From Sipunculus nudus (taxonomy: Eukaryota; Annelida; Sipuncula; Golfingiida; Sipunculidae): a stretch of DNA of 64,000 bases. Under the pieces are notes generated by a model. The model ran no database searches. It saw only the letters and a program-made list of their open reading frames with translations, and was not told the DNA's origin. The stretch is taken from NCBI GenBank assembly GCA_026874595.1, contig CM049314.1, positions 52,621,812 through 52,685,811 of the forward strand, read 5' to 3'. Shown in pieces: positions 13,430 to 26,680 of the stretch; within the stretch, counting starts at the first letter, position 1, and each line of letters opens with the position of its first letter. A program made the position numbers and the translations under genes.

Positions 13430-13880
13430 GGTAGAGTCATAGAAAACTGAAGTTTGTCTTGGGGCATCAGGAAGCCTATTTCAAACTGAGGGCTGCAATA
13501 GCCTCTTCCACAAAACTGTTGTTTCAATTTCTGTAACATTGCACAAACATGATTCTTAGGTGGCCTTTAGTTTACTTAATGATTTTTGGCAGAATTATTG
13601 GAACTTTGACAGTAAAAAGACAGTGAGTTACTTTGGTAAACATAGCTAGTAGATTTATTGTATTAGCAAACTCTTTGGGTATTTAAGCAAAGCTGTACAA
13701 GCAACATAATTGTTGTCCATATCATGTTTATGTGTAAGATATATCAATGAATAAAATAAACCTGCATTCTGATTTTGCTTTCAATTGGCATCTGTTATTA
13801 TTCTAAACATTTTGATAAAAAAAAGTTTTATGAATATGCAGCTTGAATAAAGCATTGCAGTAGAAGTCTTTAAGTATGTA
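13430..13880. other. Intron A-B, apparently unique sequence
   Basis: AT-rich intron between repeats, with no gene or repeat boundary that I can support. An AATAAA-like AATAAAATAAA at about 13750 is taken as chance in AT-rich DNA. Confidence 0.5.
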
Positions 13881-14860
13881 AAACAGATTTAGCAATATGC
13901 CAAAATTTTGTCTGTATCCATAAATAGCTTGGCAGACTGCCAGCTAATTTAGATTTGGCAACAGGGCAAGTTTCAGACTGGATCTATCAATAGCTTTGGC
14001 GGACTGCCAACTGTGTCAGATTTTGCAACAGGTCAAGAGTTTACTCAGTGCAGCCAGGCACAGGTCAAGAGTTCACTCAGTGCAGTAGCGGTAGCTAAGC
14101 ATTAGCTTTGTTTGACCTAGGGCAACTGCCTGCCCCAGATGAACCAGGTAAGCCCATTGCACCTGATCTGAGAGAAGTTTGATGTATCTGCCCTTTAATT
14201 TTGGCCTGTCCATGCACCTTTGATGGCTTTCTACTACAAAAGACTGGTTTTGACATCTACAGTGATTTTTGCACAGTGCATGTCCCTGCTTATTCCTCGG
14301 GAACGATTTGATATATCATCATGAAATTGGGCATATCTCTACATCTCTGTTAGCTTTGTCATATACAAGACTAGTAGTGCCACCTACAATACTTTTTGCA
14401 AGGTGTATTCCCCTGGTTATTTCTTATGAGTGGTTAAACATATCAGACTGAAATTATGCAAGTCCTTATATCTTGGATAGTTTTGTTGTATACAAGATGT
14501 GTGGCGCCATCTATAATTGTTTTTGGGTTTCATGCATCTGTGCACATAGCCCAAGAGTGGTTTGAAGTCTCTTCCTGAAATTTTGCATGTCCATATATCT
14601 TCGATGGCTTTCTCCTTCACAAGACTGGTGGTGCCACCTTCAATCATTTTGAGTTGTGTATATCCATGCCAGTATTTCAGGAGTGACGTTTATGTAATTG
14701 ATGGGTATACTGGGGTTCAAAATGTTTACTACTTGCATTGTACATATACTTCACACATTTACTTGAAAAGTATTGGTCCAGCATGGAAGCATTATACCAG
14801 ATGTATATTCCATTGCACAGGTTATCATTAGGCTTGTAGGCCTTGTTTTTATCTAAATTG
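13881..14860. repeat. Interspersed repeat, TAGCTTGGCAGACTGCCA family
   Basis: Repeat with units containing TAGCTTTGGCGGACTGCCA, CAGGTCAAGAGTTCACTCAG and GTGCCACCT. The same family recurs at about 60870-61580, and its right-hand part (ATTTCAGGAGTGACGTTTAT, CATTATACCAGATGT, GTAGGCCTTGTTT) also lies at about 21076-21265. At 14636-14660 the uninterrupted sequence CAATCATTTTGAGTTGTG gives the empty-site state for an insertion seen at 61583. Confidence 0.65.
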
Positions 14861-14904
14861 TTTTATGATTAGTGTAAGTTGGATCTATTTGTGGACATTC
14901 ATTT

Positions 14905-17900
14905 AATACAGTAGTGTCTGTCCATGATCAAGATTATACAGCGATGTCTGTCCATGACCTAGATAATTCATTAGTGTCTGTCTGTGACCTAGATAATGCA
15001 GTAGTGTTTGTCCATGACCTAGATAATGCAGTATTGTCTGTCCATGACCTAGATAATGCAGTGCTTGTCCATGACCAAGATAATGCAGTATTGTCTGTCC
15101 ATGGCCTAGATAATGCAGTAGTGTTTGTCCAAGACCTAGATAATGCAGTATTGTCTGTCCATGACCTGAATAATGCAGTAGTGTCTCTCCATGACCTTGA
15201 TAATGCAAAAATGTTTGTCCATGACCTAGATAATGCAGTATTGTCTGTCCATGACCTAGATAATGTAGTATTGTCTGTCCATGACCTAGATAATGCAGTA
15301 TTGTCTGTCCATGGCCTAGATAATGCAGTAGTGTCTGTTTATGACCTAGATAATACAGTAGTGTCTGTCTGTAACCTAGATAATACAGTAGTGTCTGTCC
15401 ATGACCTAGATAATTCATTACTGTCTGTCTGTGACCTAGATAATGCAGTAGTGTCTGTCCATGACCTAGATAATTCATTAGTGTCTGTCTGTAACCTAGA
15501 TAATACAGTAGTGTCTGTCCATAACCTAGATAATTCATAAGTGTCTGTCTGTAACCTAGATAATGCAGTATTGTCTGTCAATGGCCTAGATAATACAGTA
15601 TTGTCTGTCCATGGCCTAGATAATGGAGTAGTGTCTGTTTATGACCTAGATAATACAGTAGTGTCTGTCTGTAACCTAGATAATACAGTAGTGTCTGTCC
15701 ATGACCTAGATAATTCATTAGTGTCTGTCTGTGACCTAGATAATGCAGTATTGTCTGTCAATGGCCTAGATAATACAGTATTGTCTGTCCATGGCCTAAA
15801 TAATGGAGTAGTGTCTGTTTATGACCTAGATAATACAGTAGTGTCTGTCTGTAACCTAGATAATACAGTAGTGTCTGTCCATGACCTAGATAATTCATTA
15901 GTGTCTTTCCATGACCTAGATAATGCAGTATTGTCTGTCCATGACCTAGATAATGCAGTGTTTGTCCATGACCAAGATAATGCAGTAGTGTCTGTCCATG
16001 ACCTAGATAATGCAGTAGTGTAGGTCCATGACCTAGATAATGCAGTATTGTCTGTCCATGACCTAGATAATGCAGTATTGTCTCTCCATGACCTTGATAA
16101 TGCAGAAATGTTTGTCCATGACCTAGATAATGCAGTATTGTCTGTCCATGACCTAGATAATGCAGTATTGTCTGTCCATGACCTAGATAATGCAGTTTTG
16201 TCTGTCCATGGCCTAGACAATGCAGTAGTGTCTGTTTATGACCTAGATAATACAGTAGTGTCTGTCTGTAACCAAGATAATACAGTAGTGTCTGTCCATG
16301 ACCTAGATAATTCATTACTGTCTGTCTGTGACCTAGATAATGCAGTAGTGTCTGTCCATGACCTAGATAATTCATTAGTGTCTGTCTGTAACCTAGATAA
16401 TACAGTAGTGTCTGTCCATAACCTAGATAATTCATTAGTGTCTGTCTGTAACCTAGATAATGCAGTATTGTCTGTCAATGGCCTAGATAATACAGTATTG
16501 TCTGTCCATGGCCTAGATAATGGAGTAGTGTCTGTTTATGACCTAGATAATACAGTAGTGTCTGTCTGTAACCTAGATAATACAGTAGTGTCTGTCCATG
16601 ACCTAGATAATTCATTAGTGTCTGTCTGTGACCTAGATAATGCAGTATTGTCTGTCAATGGCCTAGATAATACAGTATTGTCTGTCCATGGCCTAAATAA
16701 TGGAGTAGTGTCTGTTTATGACCTAGATAATACAGTAGTGTCTGTCTGTAACCTAGATAATACAGTAGTGTCTGTCCATGACCTAGATAATTCATTAGTG
16801 TCTTTCCATGACCTAGATAATGCAGTATTGTCTGTCCATGACCTAGATAATGCAGTGTTTGTCCATGACCAAGATAATGCAGTAGTGTCTGTCCATGACC
16901 TAGATAATGCAGTAGTGTTGGTCCATGACCTAGATAATGCAGTATTGTCTGTCCATGACCTAGATAATGCAGTATTGTCTCTCCATGACCTTGATAATGC
17001 AGAAATGTTTGTCCATGACCTAGATAATGCAGTATTGTCTGTCCATGACCTAGATAATGCAGTATTGTCTGTCCATGACCTAGATAATGCAGTATTGTCT
17101 GTCCATGGCCTAGATAATGCAATAGTGTCTGTTTATGACCTAGATAATACAGTAGTGTCTGTCTGTAACCAAGATAATACAGTAGTGTCTGTCCATGACC
17201 TAGATAATTCATTACTGTCTGTCTGTGACCTAGATAATGCAGTAGTGTCTGTCCATGACCTAGATAATTCATTAGTGTCTGTCTGTAACCTAGATAATAC
17301 AGTAGTGTCTGTCCATAACCTAGATAATTCATTAGTGTCTGTCTGTAACCTAGATAATGCAGTTTTGTCTGTCAATGGCCTAGATAATACAGTATTGTCC
17401 GTCCATGGCCTAGATAATGGAGTAGTGTCTGTTTATGACCTAGATAATACAGTAGTGTCTGTCTGTAACCTAGATAATACAGTAGTGTCTGTCCATGACC
17501 TAGATAATTCATTAGTGTCTGTCTGTGACCTAGATAATGCAGTATTGTCTGTCAATGGCCTAGATAATACAGTATTGTCTGTCCATGGCCTACATAATGG
17601 AGTAGTGTCTGTTTATGACCTAGATAATACAGTAGTGTCTGTCTGTAACCTAGATAATACAGTAGTGTCTGTCCATGACCTAGATAATTCATTAGTGTCA
17701 GTCCATGACCTAGATAATGCAGTATTGTCTGTCCATGGCCTAGATAATGCAGTAGTGTCTGTCCATGACCTAGATAATGCAGTAGTGTCTGTCCATGACC
17801 TAGATAATGCAGTAGTGTTGGTCCATGACCTAGATAATGCAGTATTGTCTGTCCATGACCTAGATAATGCAGTATTGTCTGTCCATGGCCTAGATAATGC

Positions 17901-18455
17901 AGTAGTGTCTGTCCATGACCTAGATAATGCAGTAGTGTTGGTCCATGACCTAGATAATGCAGTATTGTCTGTCCATATCCTAGATAATGCAGTAGTGTCT
18001 GTTTATGACCTAGATAATACAGTGGTGTCTGTCTGTAACCTAGATAATACAGTAGTGTCTGTCAATGACCTAGATAATTCATTAGTGTCTGTCTGTGACC
18101 TAGATCATGCAGTAGTGTCTTTCCATGACCCAGATAATTCATTAGTGTCTGTCTGTAACCTAGATAATACAGTAGTGTCTGTCCATGATCTAGATAATTC
18201 ATAAGTGTCTGTCTGTGACCTAGATAATGCAGTAGTGTTTGTCCATGACCTAGATAATTCATTAGTGTCTGTCTGTGACCTAGATAATGCAGTAGTGTTT
18301 GTCCATGACCTAGATAATGCAGTAGTGTCTGTCCATGACCTAGATAATACCGTAATGTCTGTCCATGACCTAGATAAAATAGTAGTGTATGTATGTGACC
18401 TAGATAAAATAGTAGTGTATGTATGTGACCTAGTTAATACAAAAATGTCTGTCTT
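14905..18455. repeat. Second 30-bp tandem array, ~118 copies, ~897-bp higher-order repeat
   Basis: About 118 copies of a 30-bp unit, recognised by GTCTGTCCATGACCTAGATA and ATGCAGTA. It is unrelated in sequence to the 30-bp array at 3291-10545. A marker unit CTCCATGACCTTGATAATGC recurs at 15187, 16084 and 16981, giving a higher-order period of 897 bp (29 full units plus one 27-bp unit). The + strand frame SVHDLDNAVL repeats without stops for 718 codons at 16048-18204, and minus-strand frames are also open. Its position inside intron A-B and the lack of a start or splice context argue against a protein. The edges decay at about 18360-18455. Confidence 0.96.
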
Positions 18456-18470
18456 GACCATTAATGGCTT

Positions 18471-18721
18471 ATAAAAAAATTGATTATACATCAGTGGGTT
18501 TACCAGCATAATATAAAATATCCCTTGTTAGTTTACCCTTTTTCAAGAAAATTTCAACTCTGATCTTAGGCACCTGTGAATGTGTTTATTCTTCACTGAA
18601 TGCATTCACACCATGTTAATCATTCAAACTTATATACAGAATATCAACACATTTTGTCATAATGAGAACCATTCTGACACATCCGGTGCCATCCATTCAT
18701 GTTATACCTCATGTCTTGTAG
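18471..18721. other. End of intron A-B with exon B acceptor
   Basis: Unique AT-rich sequence between the 30-bp array and exon B. The acceptor is CATGTCTTGTAG ending at 18721. Confidence 0.7.
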
Positions 18722-18822
18722 GTCAGAGTGCAGGCCTGGTGGGATTATCAGTTATGTATGCTCTGAGTTTGATGGGGCTTTTCCAGTGGGGTGTTCGACA
18801 AAGTGCAGAAGTGGAAAATCAG
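18722..18822 (+). CDS. ABCC4: ABCC4-like transporter, exon B (last TMD2 helix)
   Basis: The exon encodes [18 protein letters not shown] and [15 protein letters not shown] after completing a split Ser codon with exon A. It is the last membrane helix of the transporter and the start of the linker to the second ATPase domain; QSAEVEN is strongly typical of ABCC proteins. The acceptor is TTGTAG and the donor GTAAGT at 18823. At 101 bp plus one base from exon A it gives 34 codons and ends in phase 0. The sequence matches the remembered ABCC4 pattern GLALSYALTLMGMFQW and VRQSAEVEN closely, so both orthology and splice sites are well supported. Confidence 0.95.
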
Positions 18823-18945
18823 GTAAGTGGAAATCACTGTTCAAGACACGATCAGAAATGAAGTCATATTCAATTCATTAACTTCTGTTTGCAGTTTTAT
18901 CCATCATAAACCATCCATCATTCTTTTGTCTTAACCTTTATCCAG

Positions 18946-18950
<5 letters not shown>

Positions 18951-18999
<49 letters not shown>
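18951..18999. repeat. (TA)n microsatellite
   Basis: About 24 uninterrupted TA dinucleotides, immediately before the hairpin of a TTAGCTCAGCTGAC element. Confidence 0.97.
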
Positions 19000-19002
<3 letters not shown>

Positions 19003-21313
19003 CTCAGCTGACTATAAGTCAATTGAGCTATAGCCATGGTCCTTTGTCCGTCAAGCATCCAACCGTCTGTCCATCCCATAAACTTTAATGTTTTGAAACT
19101 GTTGGACCAACAAATCTAAAATTTGGCATACTGTTAGACATCCCCTTAATCTCCTTCCAAACTGAAAACTGGGTCACTTTGAATTTGATCCTTTGAGAAA
19201 TTAAGGAAAAACCTCAAATTTCCATTAAAAACCTATTATCACACTTCAGGACTGCCTAATATCAAAACTACTCTTCTGTTTTGCTTCATATTTACTATAT
19301 ATATATATATCCCCATATCCCCATATATAGTTTCTATGTGCATGCTAGAAATTAAGATAATCTTACTTGATTGTATCCGCCAAAACAATGTTTTGCAGAT
19401 ACTATGTTTTTAACCAGGTTCTGTCGCAGCTGCCCCCGCCGCCGGCGTGTTCATTTTTGGAATAGAACTCTGAGACCACTGGACAATTTTTTCCAAAACT
19501 TTAAACGATTATCGGGTCACATTTGAACTGATGCCAGAATATTTTGCCTTGACCTCTGACCTTTCCTCTTTCCAGTGCATCCATCTGTACGTCTGTTTTG
19601 ACACATTAACCCACATTTCTTGGAAACATTTGATTGATCAGGAAAATTTTTTTGCACAAATGTAGCCCTTGGATAGCTTTATAACATACATAAAAATGGT
19701 GGCGCAACCTGCAACCATTTTTGCACAGCGTCCATCTGTTCAATTGCCTTGGGATACAATCGCTCATATCTCTGCATTGGTAGGACTTATCCACCTGAAA
19801 TTTTGCATGTGTATACATCCTGGACAGCTTTCTTGATTTTATGACAGATGACGCCACCTACATTCATGTTTACGCTGCAGACATCCAAGCTCATAACTCG
19901 GGAACCGTTTGACGGATTTGGCCAAAATTTTGCATGTGTATAGATCTCACAAAACTCTTGATCATAGGCAAAACTGGTGGCGCCACCTGCAACCATATTT
20001 GCACAGCGTCCGTCTGTTTGTCTGCCTGGGATAAAATCACTCACATCTTTGCAGTGGTTTGACTTACCTGCCTAAATTTTGCAGGTTTATACATCCTGGT
20101 TACCTACTTTGCTGCAGACATCCAGGCTTATATCTCTGGAACCGTTTGACCAATTGGGCCAAAATTTTGCATGTGTATAGATCTCACATAGCTCTTTATC
20201 ATACGCAAAACTGGTGGCGCCACCTGTAACCATTTTTGCACAGTGTCCATCTGTTTGTTTGCCGTGGGATAAAATCACTCATCTCGACAGTGGTTTGACA
20301 TTTCTGCCTAAAATTTTGCAGGTTAATACATCTTGGATAGCTTTCTGGATTTTGTGGCAGGTGGCGGCACCTACATTTATGTATACGCTGCAGACATTCA
20401 GACTTATATCTCAGGACAGGTTTGACATATCCCCCTGAAATTTTGCATGTGTATAGATCTCACATAGCTCTTAATCATACACAAAATGGCGCCACCTGCC
20501 ATCATTTTTGCACAGCATCCGTCTGTTTGTCTGCTGTGGGATAAAATCACTCATATTCAAGTAGTGGTTTGACTTATCTGCCTAAAATTTTTCATGTTTG
20601 TACATCTTTGGTAGCTTTCACGATTTTGTGGCAGTGGCGCCACCTACATTTATGTATAGGCTGCAGACATTCATGCTTATATTTCAGGACTGGTTTGACA
20701 TATCACCCTGAAATTTTGCATGTGTATAGATCTCACACAGCTCTTAATCATACATAAAATTGGTGGCACCACCTATCACCATTTTTGCACAGGGCCCATC
20801 TGTTTGTCTGCTGTGGGATAAAATCACTCATATTCAAGTAGTGGTTTGACTTATCTGCCTAAAATTTTGCATATGTATACAACTTGTACAGCTTTCTGGA
20901 TTTTGTGGTAGGTGGGGCAACCTACATACACATATGGGCTGTAGACATCCAGGCTATTATGCAACACACCTCACTCTATTTCCCCATGCCACTCAATCCA
21001 TGCCTAATTTCAACCCTCCCACTCTGATTTTGGCGGATACACGTAGTGGCTTGTTGACTACCTGTATTCTAGTTTTTGTGTTGTGTGCACACATGCCAGA
21101 ATTTCAGCAGTGATGTTTGTTTAATTGTTTCTTGTCCTAAGTGTTTAGTACTTGCATTGTTCATATATATGTTACACATGTTCTTGAAAAGTAATGGTCC
21201 AGCATTGAAGCATTATACCTGGTGTAATCTCATTACACAGGTTCGCTTTAAGCCTGTAGGCCTTGTTTGTGATCATATAACAACTGAGCGCTGTGACCCG
21301 TGGGTCCCTTGTT
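18999..21313 (+). mobile_element. AGCTCAG-family hairpin element (subtype 2) with nested GTATCCGCC element
   Basis: The 5' end TTAGCTCAGCTGACTATAAG folds with TTGAGCTATAG. The interior has GTTGGACCAACAAATCTAAA, TTAAGGAAAAACCTCAAATT and GGACTGCCTAATATCAAAAC. The 3' end at 21281-21313 is ACTGAGCGCTGTGACC followed by CGTGGGTCCCTTGTTT. Subtype 2 has GTCCCTTGTT at its 3' end where subtype 1 has GTCACTTGTT. A second element occupies 19371-21073. No protein is encoded. Confidence 0.75.
19371..21073 (+). mobile_element. Hairpin element, GTATCCGCC family, copy 1
   Basis: The 5' terminal hairpin is GTATCCGCCAAAAC with GTTTTGCAGATAC. Near the 3' end are GGCGGATAC (inverted partner), a hairpin around ACGTAGTGGCTTGTTGACTA, then CTGTATTCTAG and TT. 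The interior holds divergent tandem units of about 250-290 bp with TGGCGCCACCT, GCTGCAGACATCCA and ATTTTGCATGTGTATAGATC. Related copies are at 35793-37543 and 42863-44584, with a truncated one at 61583. This copy is more diverged than the other two. No protein frame. Confidence 0.75.
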
Positions 21314-22027
21314 TCATATGGTGCCGTATTTACCACGTAAAATGTTCACAAGTTCAGTGAAAGGGGATGCTGTCAGCTGGCTTGCACACTGACATACACA
21401 GAGACTCACACATGCCACTTTGATCACAAGACAACCAGTAGCTTGTAATAATTATAAACATGAAGCGGCCTTTCCTCAGGTGACAAGAAATTCAATGTTT
21501 GTCAAGCTTATATTAATGAACTACATCAAGAAATGAATGTATTATAACAGTTAATAAAGTTCAGTAAAGGGACTGAGTTTCCCCAGGATATAACTATACG
21601 TAGTTCATGACAGTCCTACTGGGTCAAAACTTATTACCTTTTTCCTTCCTGGCTGGTACAACAGAATATATTCAAACCGACGTCGTTTACGCAAAGTGAT
21701 ATACTTTGTGGGAAAATTTGGTGACTGACGTTGTTGTGGACAGGCCAGGAAAAAGTAATTTTTGACAGTTAAGATCAACAATAACATGGTATAATAAATG
21801 AGGAAGCCTGGTTAAGTAGAGCCTCATGGTAGCCTTGGTTTTGTGTGCTGTCACTTGTCTACCTTAAGCCACTTGTGGATGTGAAGGCTGAATGCAGCGA
21901 GTGTTAAGGGTGATCTCCCTCAAATAATGCAGAATAACAAATAATGACATTTCTTTGAAATAAATTTATCTTTTTTAAAGAGTAAGGTTTCAATGCCCTG
22001 TAATGCACATTCTCTTGACATGCTTAT
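21314..22027. other. Intron B-C, apparently unique sequence
   Basis: No gene, RNA or repeat boundary recognised. A minus-strand open frame at 21605-21787 resembles nothing known and is too short to call. Confidence 0.5.
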
Positions 22028-22175
22028 TAGCTCAGCTGACTATAAGTCATCTGAGCTATAATCTGGGTCATTTGTCAATCGGCTGTCCTTCTGTCCGTTA
22101 AATTGGCACGTTTCGAAACCATTGGAACTATGAATCTGAAATTCAGCATACAGTTAGATGTCCCAAAAATCTCCT
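22028..22175 (+). mobile_element. 5' fragment of an AGCTCAG-family element
   Basis: It begins TTAGCTCAGCTGACTATAAG with the full 5' hairpin and continues to GATGTCCCAAAAATCTCCT. Then it stops abruptly where the 43-bp array begins. No matching 3' terminus is found beyond the array. Confidence 0.75.
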
Positions 22176-23900
22176 GTACTGAGAGTTGACTCTATACAGA
22201 CAATTCTGTCTGCTTACTGTACTGACAGTTGGCTGTGTACAGACAGTTCTGTCTGCTTACTGTACTGACAGTTGGCTGTGTACAGACAGTTCTGTCTGCT
22301 TACTGTACTGACAGTTGGCTATGTACAAATAGTTCTGTCTGCTTACTGTACTGATAGTTGGCTGTGTACAGACAGTTCTGTCTGCATACTGTACTGATAG
22401 TTGGCTGTGTACAGACAGTTCTGTCTGCATACTGTACTGATAGTTGACTCTACACAGACAGTTCTGTCTGCTTACTGTACTGACAGTTGGCTGTGTACAG
22501 ACAGTTCCGTCTGCTTACTGTACTGACAGTCTACTTTCCTACAGACAGTTCTGTCTGCTTACTGTACTGACAGTTGGCTGTGTACAGACAGTTCTGTCTG
22601 CTTACTGTACTGCACAGTTGGCTGTGTACAGACAGTTCTGTCTGCTTACTGTACTGACAGTCTACTTTCCTACAGACAGTTCTGTCTGCTTACTGTACTG
22701 ACAGTTGGCTGTGTACAGACAGTTCTGTCTGCTTACTGTACTGACAGTTGGCTGTGTACAGACAGTTCTGTCTGCTTACTGTACTGCACAGTTGGCTGTG
22801 TACAGACAGTTCTGTCTGCGTATTGTACTGATAGTTGACTTTATACAGACAGTTCTGTCTGCTTACTGTACTGACAGTTGGCTGTGTACAGACAGTTCTG
22901 TCTGCTTACTGTACTGACAGTTGGCTGTGTACAGACAGTTCTGTCTGCTTACTGTACTGACAGTTTGCTGTGTACAGACAGTTCTGTCTGCTTACTGTAC
23001 TGATAGTTGGCTGTGTACAGACAGTTCTGTCTGCTTACAGTACTGACAGTTGGCTGTGTACAGACAGTTCTGTCTGCTTACTGAACTGACAGTCTACTTT
23101 CCTACAGACAGTTCTGTCTGCTTACTGTACTGACAGTTGGCTGTGTACAGACAGTTCTGTCTGCTTACTGTACTGACAGTTGGCTGTGTACAGACAGTTC
23201 TGTCTGCTTACTGTACTGCACAGTTGGCTGTGTACAGACAGTTCTGTCTGCGTACTGTACTGATAGTTGACTTTATACAGACAGTTCTGTCTGCTTACTG
23301 TACTGACAGTTGGCTGTGTACAGATAGTTCTGTCTGCTTACTTTACTGACAGTTGGCTGTGTACAGACAGTTCTGTTTCCTTACTGCACTGACAGTTGGC
23401 TGTGTACAGACAGTTCTGTCTGCTTACTGTACTGACAGTTGGCTGTGTACAGACAGTTCTGTCTGCTTACTGTTCTGACAATAAGCTGTGTACAGACAGT
23501 TCTGTCTGCTAACTGTACTGACAGTTGGCTGTGTACAGACAGTTCTGTCTGCGTACGGTACTGACAGTTTGCTCTGTACAGACAGTTCCATCCACTTACT
23601 GTATTTTCTAACAGTCGCTCTGTACAGACAGTTCTGTCTGTGTACTGTACTGGCAGTTGGCCCTGTACAGACAGTTCTGTCTGCGTTCTGTCTGCGTTCT
23701 GTACTGGCTATTGGCTCTGTACAGACAGTTTTGTCTGCGTACTGTACTGATAGTTGGCTCTGTACAGACAGTTCTGTCTGCGTACTGTACTGAAAGTTAG
23801 CTCTGTACAGACAGTTCTGTCTGCTTACTCTATTTACTGATAGTCGGCTCTGTATAGACAGTTCTGTTTGCTTACTGTACTGATAGTTGGCTCTGTGCAG
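22176..23900. repeat. 43-bp palindrome-bearing tandem array with 432-bp higher-order repeat
   Basis: About 40 copies of a 43-bp unit in intron B-C, including GACAGTTGGCTGTGTACAGA then CAGTTCTGTCTGCTTACTGT. Each unit contains nested inverted repeats: CAGACAG-TT-CTGTCTG inside GTACAG...CTGTAC. A block with CTACTTTCCTACAG and TACTGCACAGTTGG variants recurs with a shift of about 432 bp (22705 and 23137), i.e. ten units. The right end (23560-23900) is more degenerate. Open frames through it are artefacts of the repeat. Confidence 0.95.
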
Positions 23901-24447
23901 AGTGTTCTGTGTGTAAGTTTGTGATAGCCACAGCCTTAGCTTTAAATCCTGTGTTGTCTAAATAATGTAGTTGATCATTGATAAGGATGATTAGATGATA
24001 TCAGTAAATGCAACTTTATTGTTCCCCACTTCTGAGGAATGGGAGACATTGATTTTTGTTTGCCTGTCTCTCTTTTTTTTTTGTCAGATATTGCTCTCAT
24101 GCACACCTTGGTTGGGATTGGTTTGTGTCTGTCTAAAAATTTATTATCACCAGCTTAAAAAAATAAATCCCTTTTGTTTCCAATTCACAACAAAAATTAT
24201 GATATGTGGAGACATCTTCAGGGGACAATGAAACTAAAACACCAGCACTATGACATGTGGAGACATCTTCAGGGGAAAATAATATCTAAAACATATTCAG
24301 AAGGCAAGCATGAAGATCAATAAATATAGGGGGAAGCGAGGACATAAATTCCACAGATTTGCTTGTGTTTCATATTTTAAAGCTGAAATAAATTTTCTAT
24401 CAAGCTGTTCGCTGTAGAAAGTTTAAACCCTGGTTCCTGTTTTTAAG
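23901..24447. other. End of intron B-C, with a small direct duplication
   Basis: Mostly unique sequence. The phrase ATGTGGAGACATCTTCAGGG occurs twice (about 24203 and 24255), a short local duplication. The acceptor for exon C is TTCCTGTTTTTAAG, ending at 24447. Confidence 0.6.
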
Positions 24448-24645
24448 ATGACTTCAGTTGAGAGGGTATGGGAATATTCCAAAATCCCCCCAGAGGCAGC
24501 ACTAGACTCAACGTCAGAAAACAAGCCACCGCCAGCCTGGCCAGAAGAGGGTGCCATCGTGACACAGGATGCCAGTTTCAGTTACACAGAAGATGGTAAG
24601 AAGGTGCTGAGAGGTCTTAGCTTCTGTATCCAGGCCAAGGAGAAG
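24448..24645 (+). CDS. ABCC4: ABCC4-like transporter, exon C (linker and start of NBD2)
   Basis: This 66-codon phase-0 exon begins MTSVERVWEYSKIPPEAA, continues through KPPPAWPEEGAIV and DASFSYTEDGKK, and ends CIQAKEK. It joins the second membrane domain to the second nucleotide-binding domain. SVERV.EY and PPPAWP..G are family hallmarks, and the Tyr of FSYTEDG (local residue 156) is the likely A-loop aromatic that stacks on the ATP base. The ATG at its first codon is an internal Met, not a start: the reading continues directly from exon B. The acceptor ends at 24447 and the donor GTAAG starts at 24646. Confidence 0.95.
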
Positions 24646-25381
24646 GTAAGACCATCAGGCAATGCACACTGTCTGTAAAATGTGGGCTTATCACCAGAAA
24701 TGATGATACACTGTGCAAGTCAAGGATTTGATGAGTAAAGTAAAAACCTGAGTTTCCTCTGAACCTTTCTGCAAATAATATGGTGGTGGGTCTGTCCATT
24801 ACAACACAGTGTTCCAACACCTCAGTGAATGGAGAAGCCCTGTAGAATGTGGTATCTGTCTTTTTACCCAGCTTGGGTTAAGTACTAGTGCTTGTACTCA
24901 ACTTCAGAATTTTAAGTACTTGCTTTTTTTATTGACTTGTCACACATTTACTAGAATAAGCTTATTTCAAATAATGGTCAAAAATATTGTCAACCAAAGA
25001 ATATATCTGTTGTATATTCCATAATATATATTATGCCAGTCAGTCTTGTTAAATGATTGCATATTAGTAAGATTGAAATGTAAACTAAATTCATATTCCA
25101 AGAAATATTTTTACATAATTATAAAGTTTATATAGCTGTTTACTTGATGAGATATTGAATATTAATCAGTTAAAACATTTAATTTTGAAACCATTCTATT
25201 TGAAAAGTGTTTTATTTTTATAGAGCAAAACACCACACTGTTATTTCCTAATAAATGTTTCAAATTTCATTTTCAATATTCAAATTTATTTCCTTATTAT
25301 AAGTAAATTCATCATGATTTTCATTAAATATCCATGTTTAGTTATGATATCTCAGTTGTGTCCAGTTGGTCATACAGGTAA
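24646..25381. other. AT-rich part of intron C-D
   Basis: Strongly AT-rich intron with no gene or clear repeat. It leads into the 53-bp acceptor-derived array. Confidence 0.6.
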
Positions 25382-26334
<953 letters not shown>

Positions 26335-26680
26335 TAGCTCAGCTGACGGAAAGTCAGCTGAGCTATTGCAAGCACACTTTGCCCGTCGTCTGTCTGTCCA
26401 TTAACCAGGTGCGAATCATAACCACTGGACCTGGAATCTTCTAACTTGTCATGCAGGGAGGTCCATGAAAATTCTCCTTGGAAACCTGAAATGAGGTCTC
26501 TGTTGCCCATATCCTCTGAGCGATGGGGCTCAGAAGTACCCCCCAGAATAATAAAAAAATTTTATACAAAAGCTTCAGTATCTGAACAGCTATTGCATTG
26601 AACACCACGATTCTTTGCATGCATATTGATCCTGGAGTGTTTCATCATTTTCTGAAGACAAGTGGCACCCCTTTGTTTTT

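Noticed and set aside
16048-18204. 718-codon frame SVHDLDNAVL
   Set aside because: Same reasoning: the period is divisible by three, it is inside intron A-B, and the frame is broken and restarted at arbitrary variant units.
24448-24678. ATG at 24448 as start of a separate small gene
   Set aside because: The Met is the first codon after a splice acceptor and reads on from exon B in the ABCC order [15 protein letters not shown].
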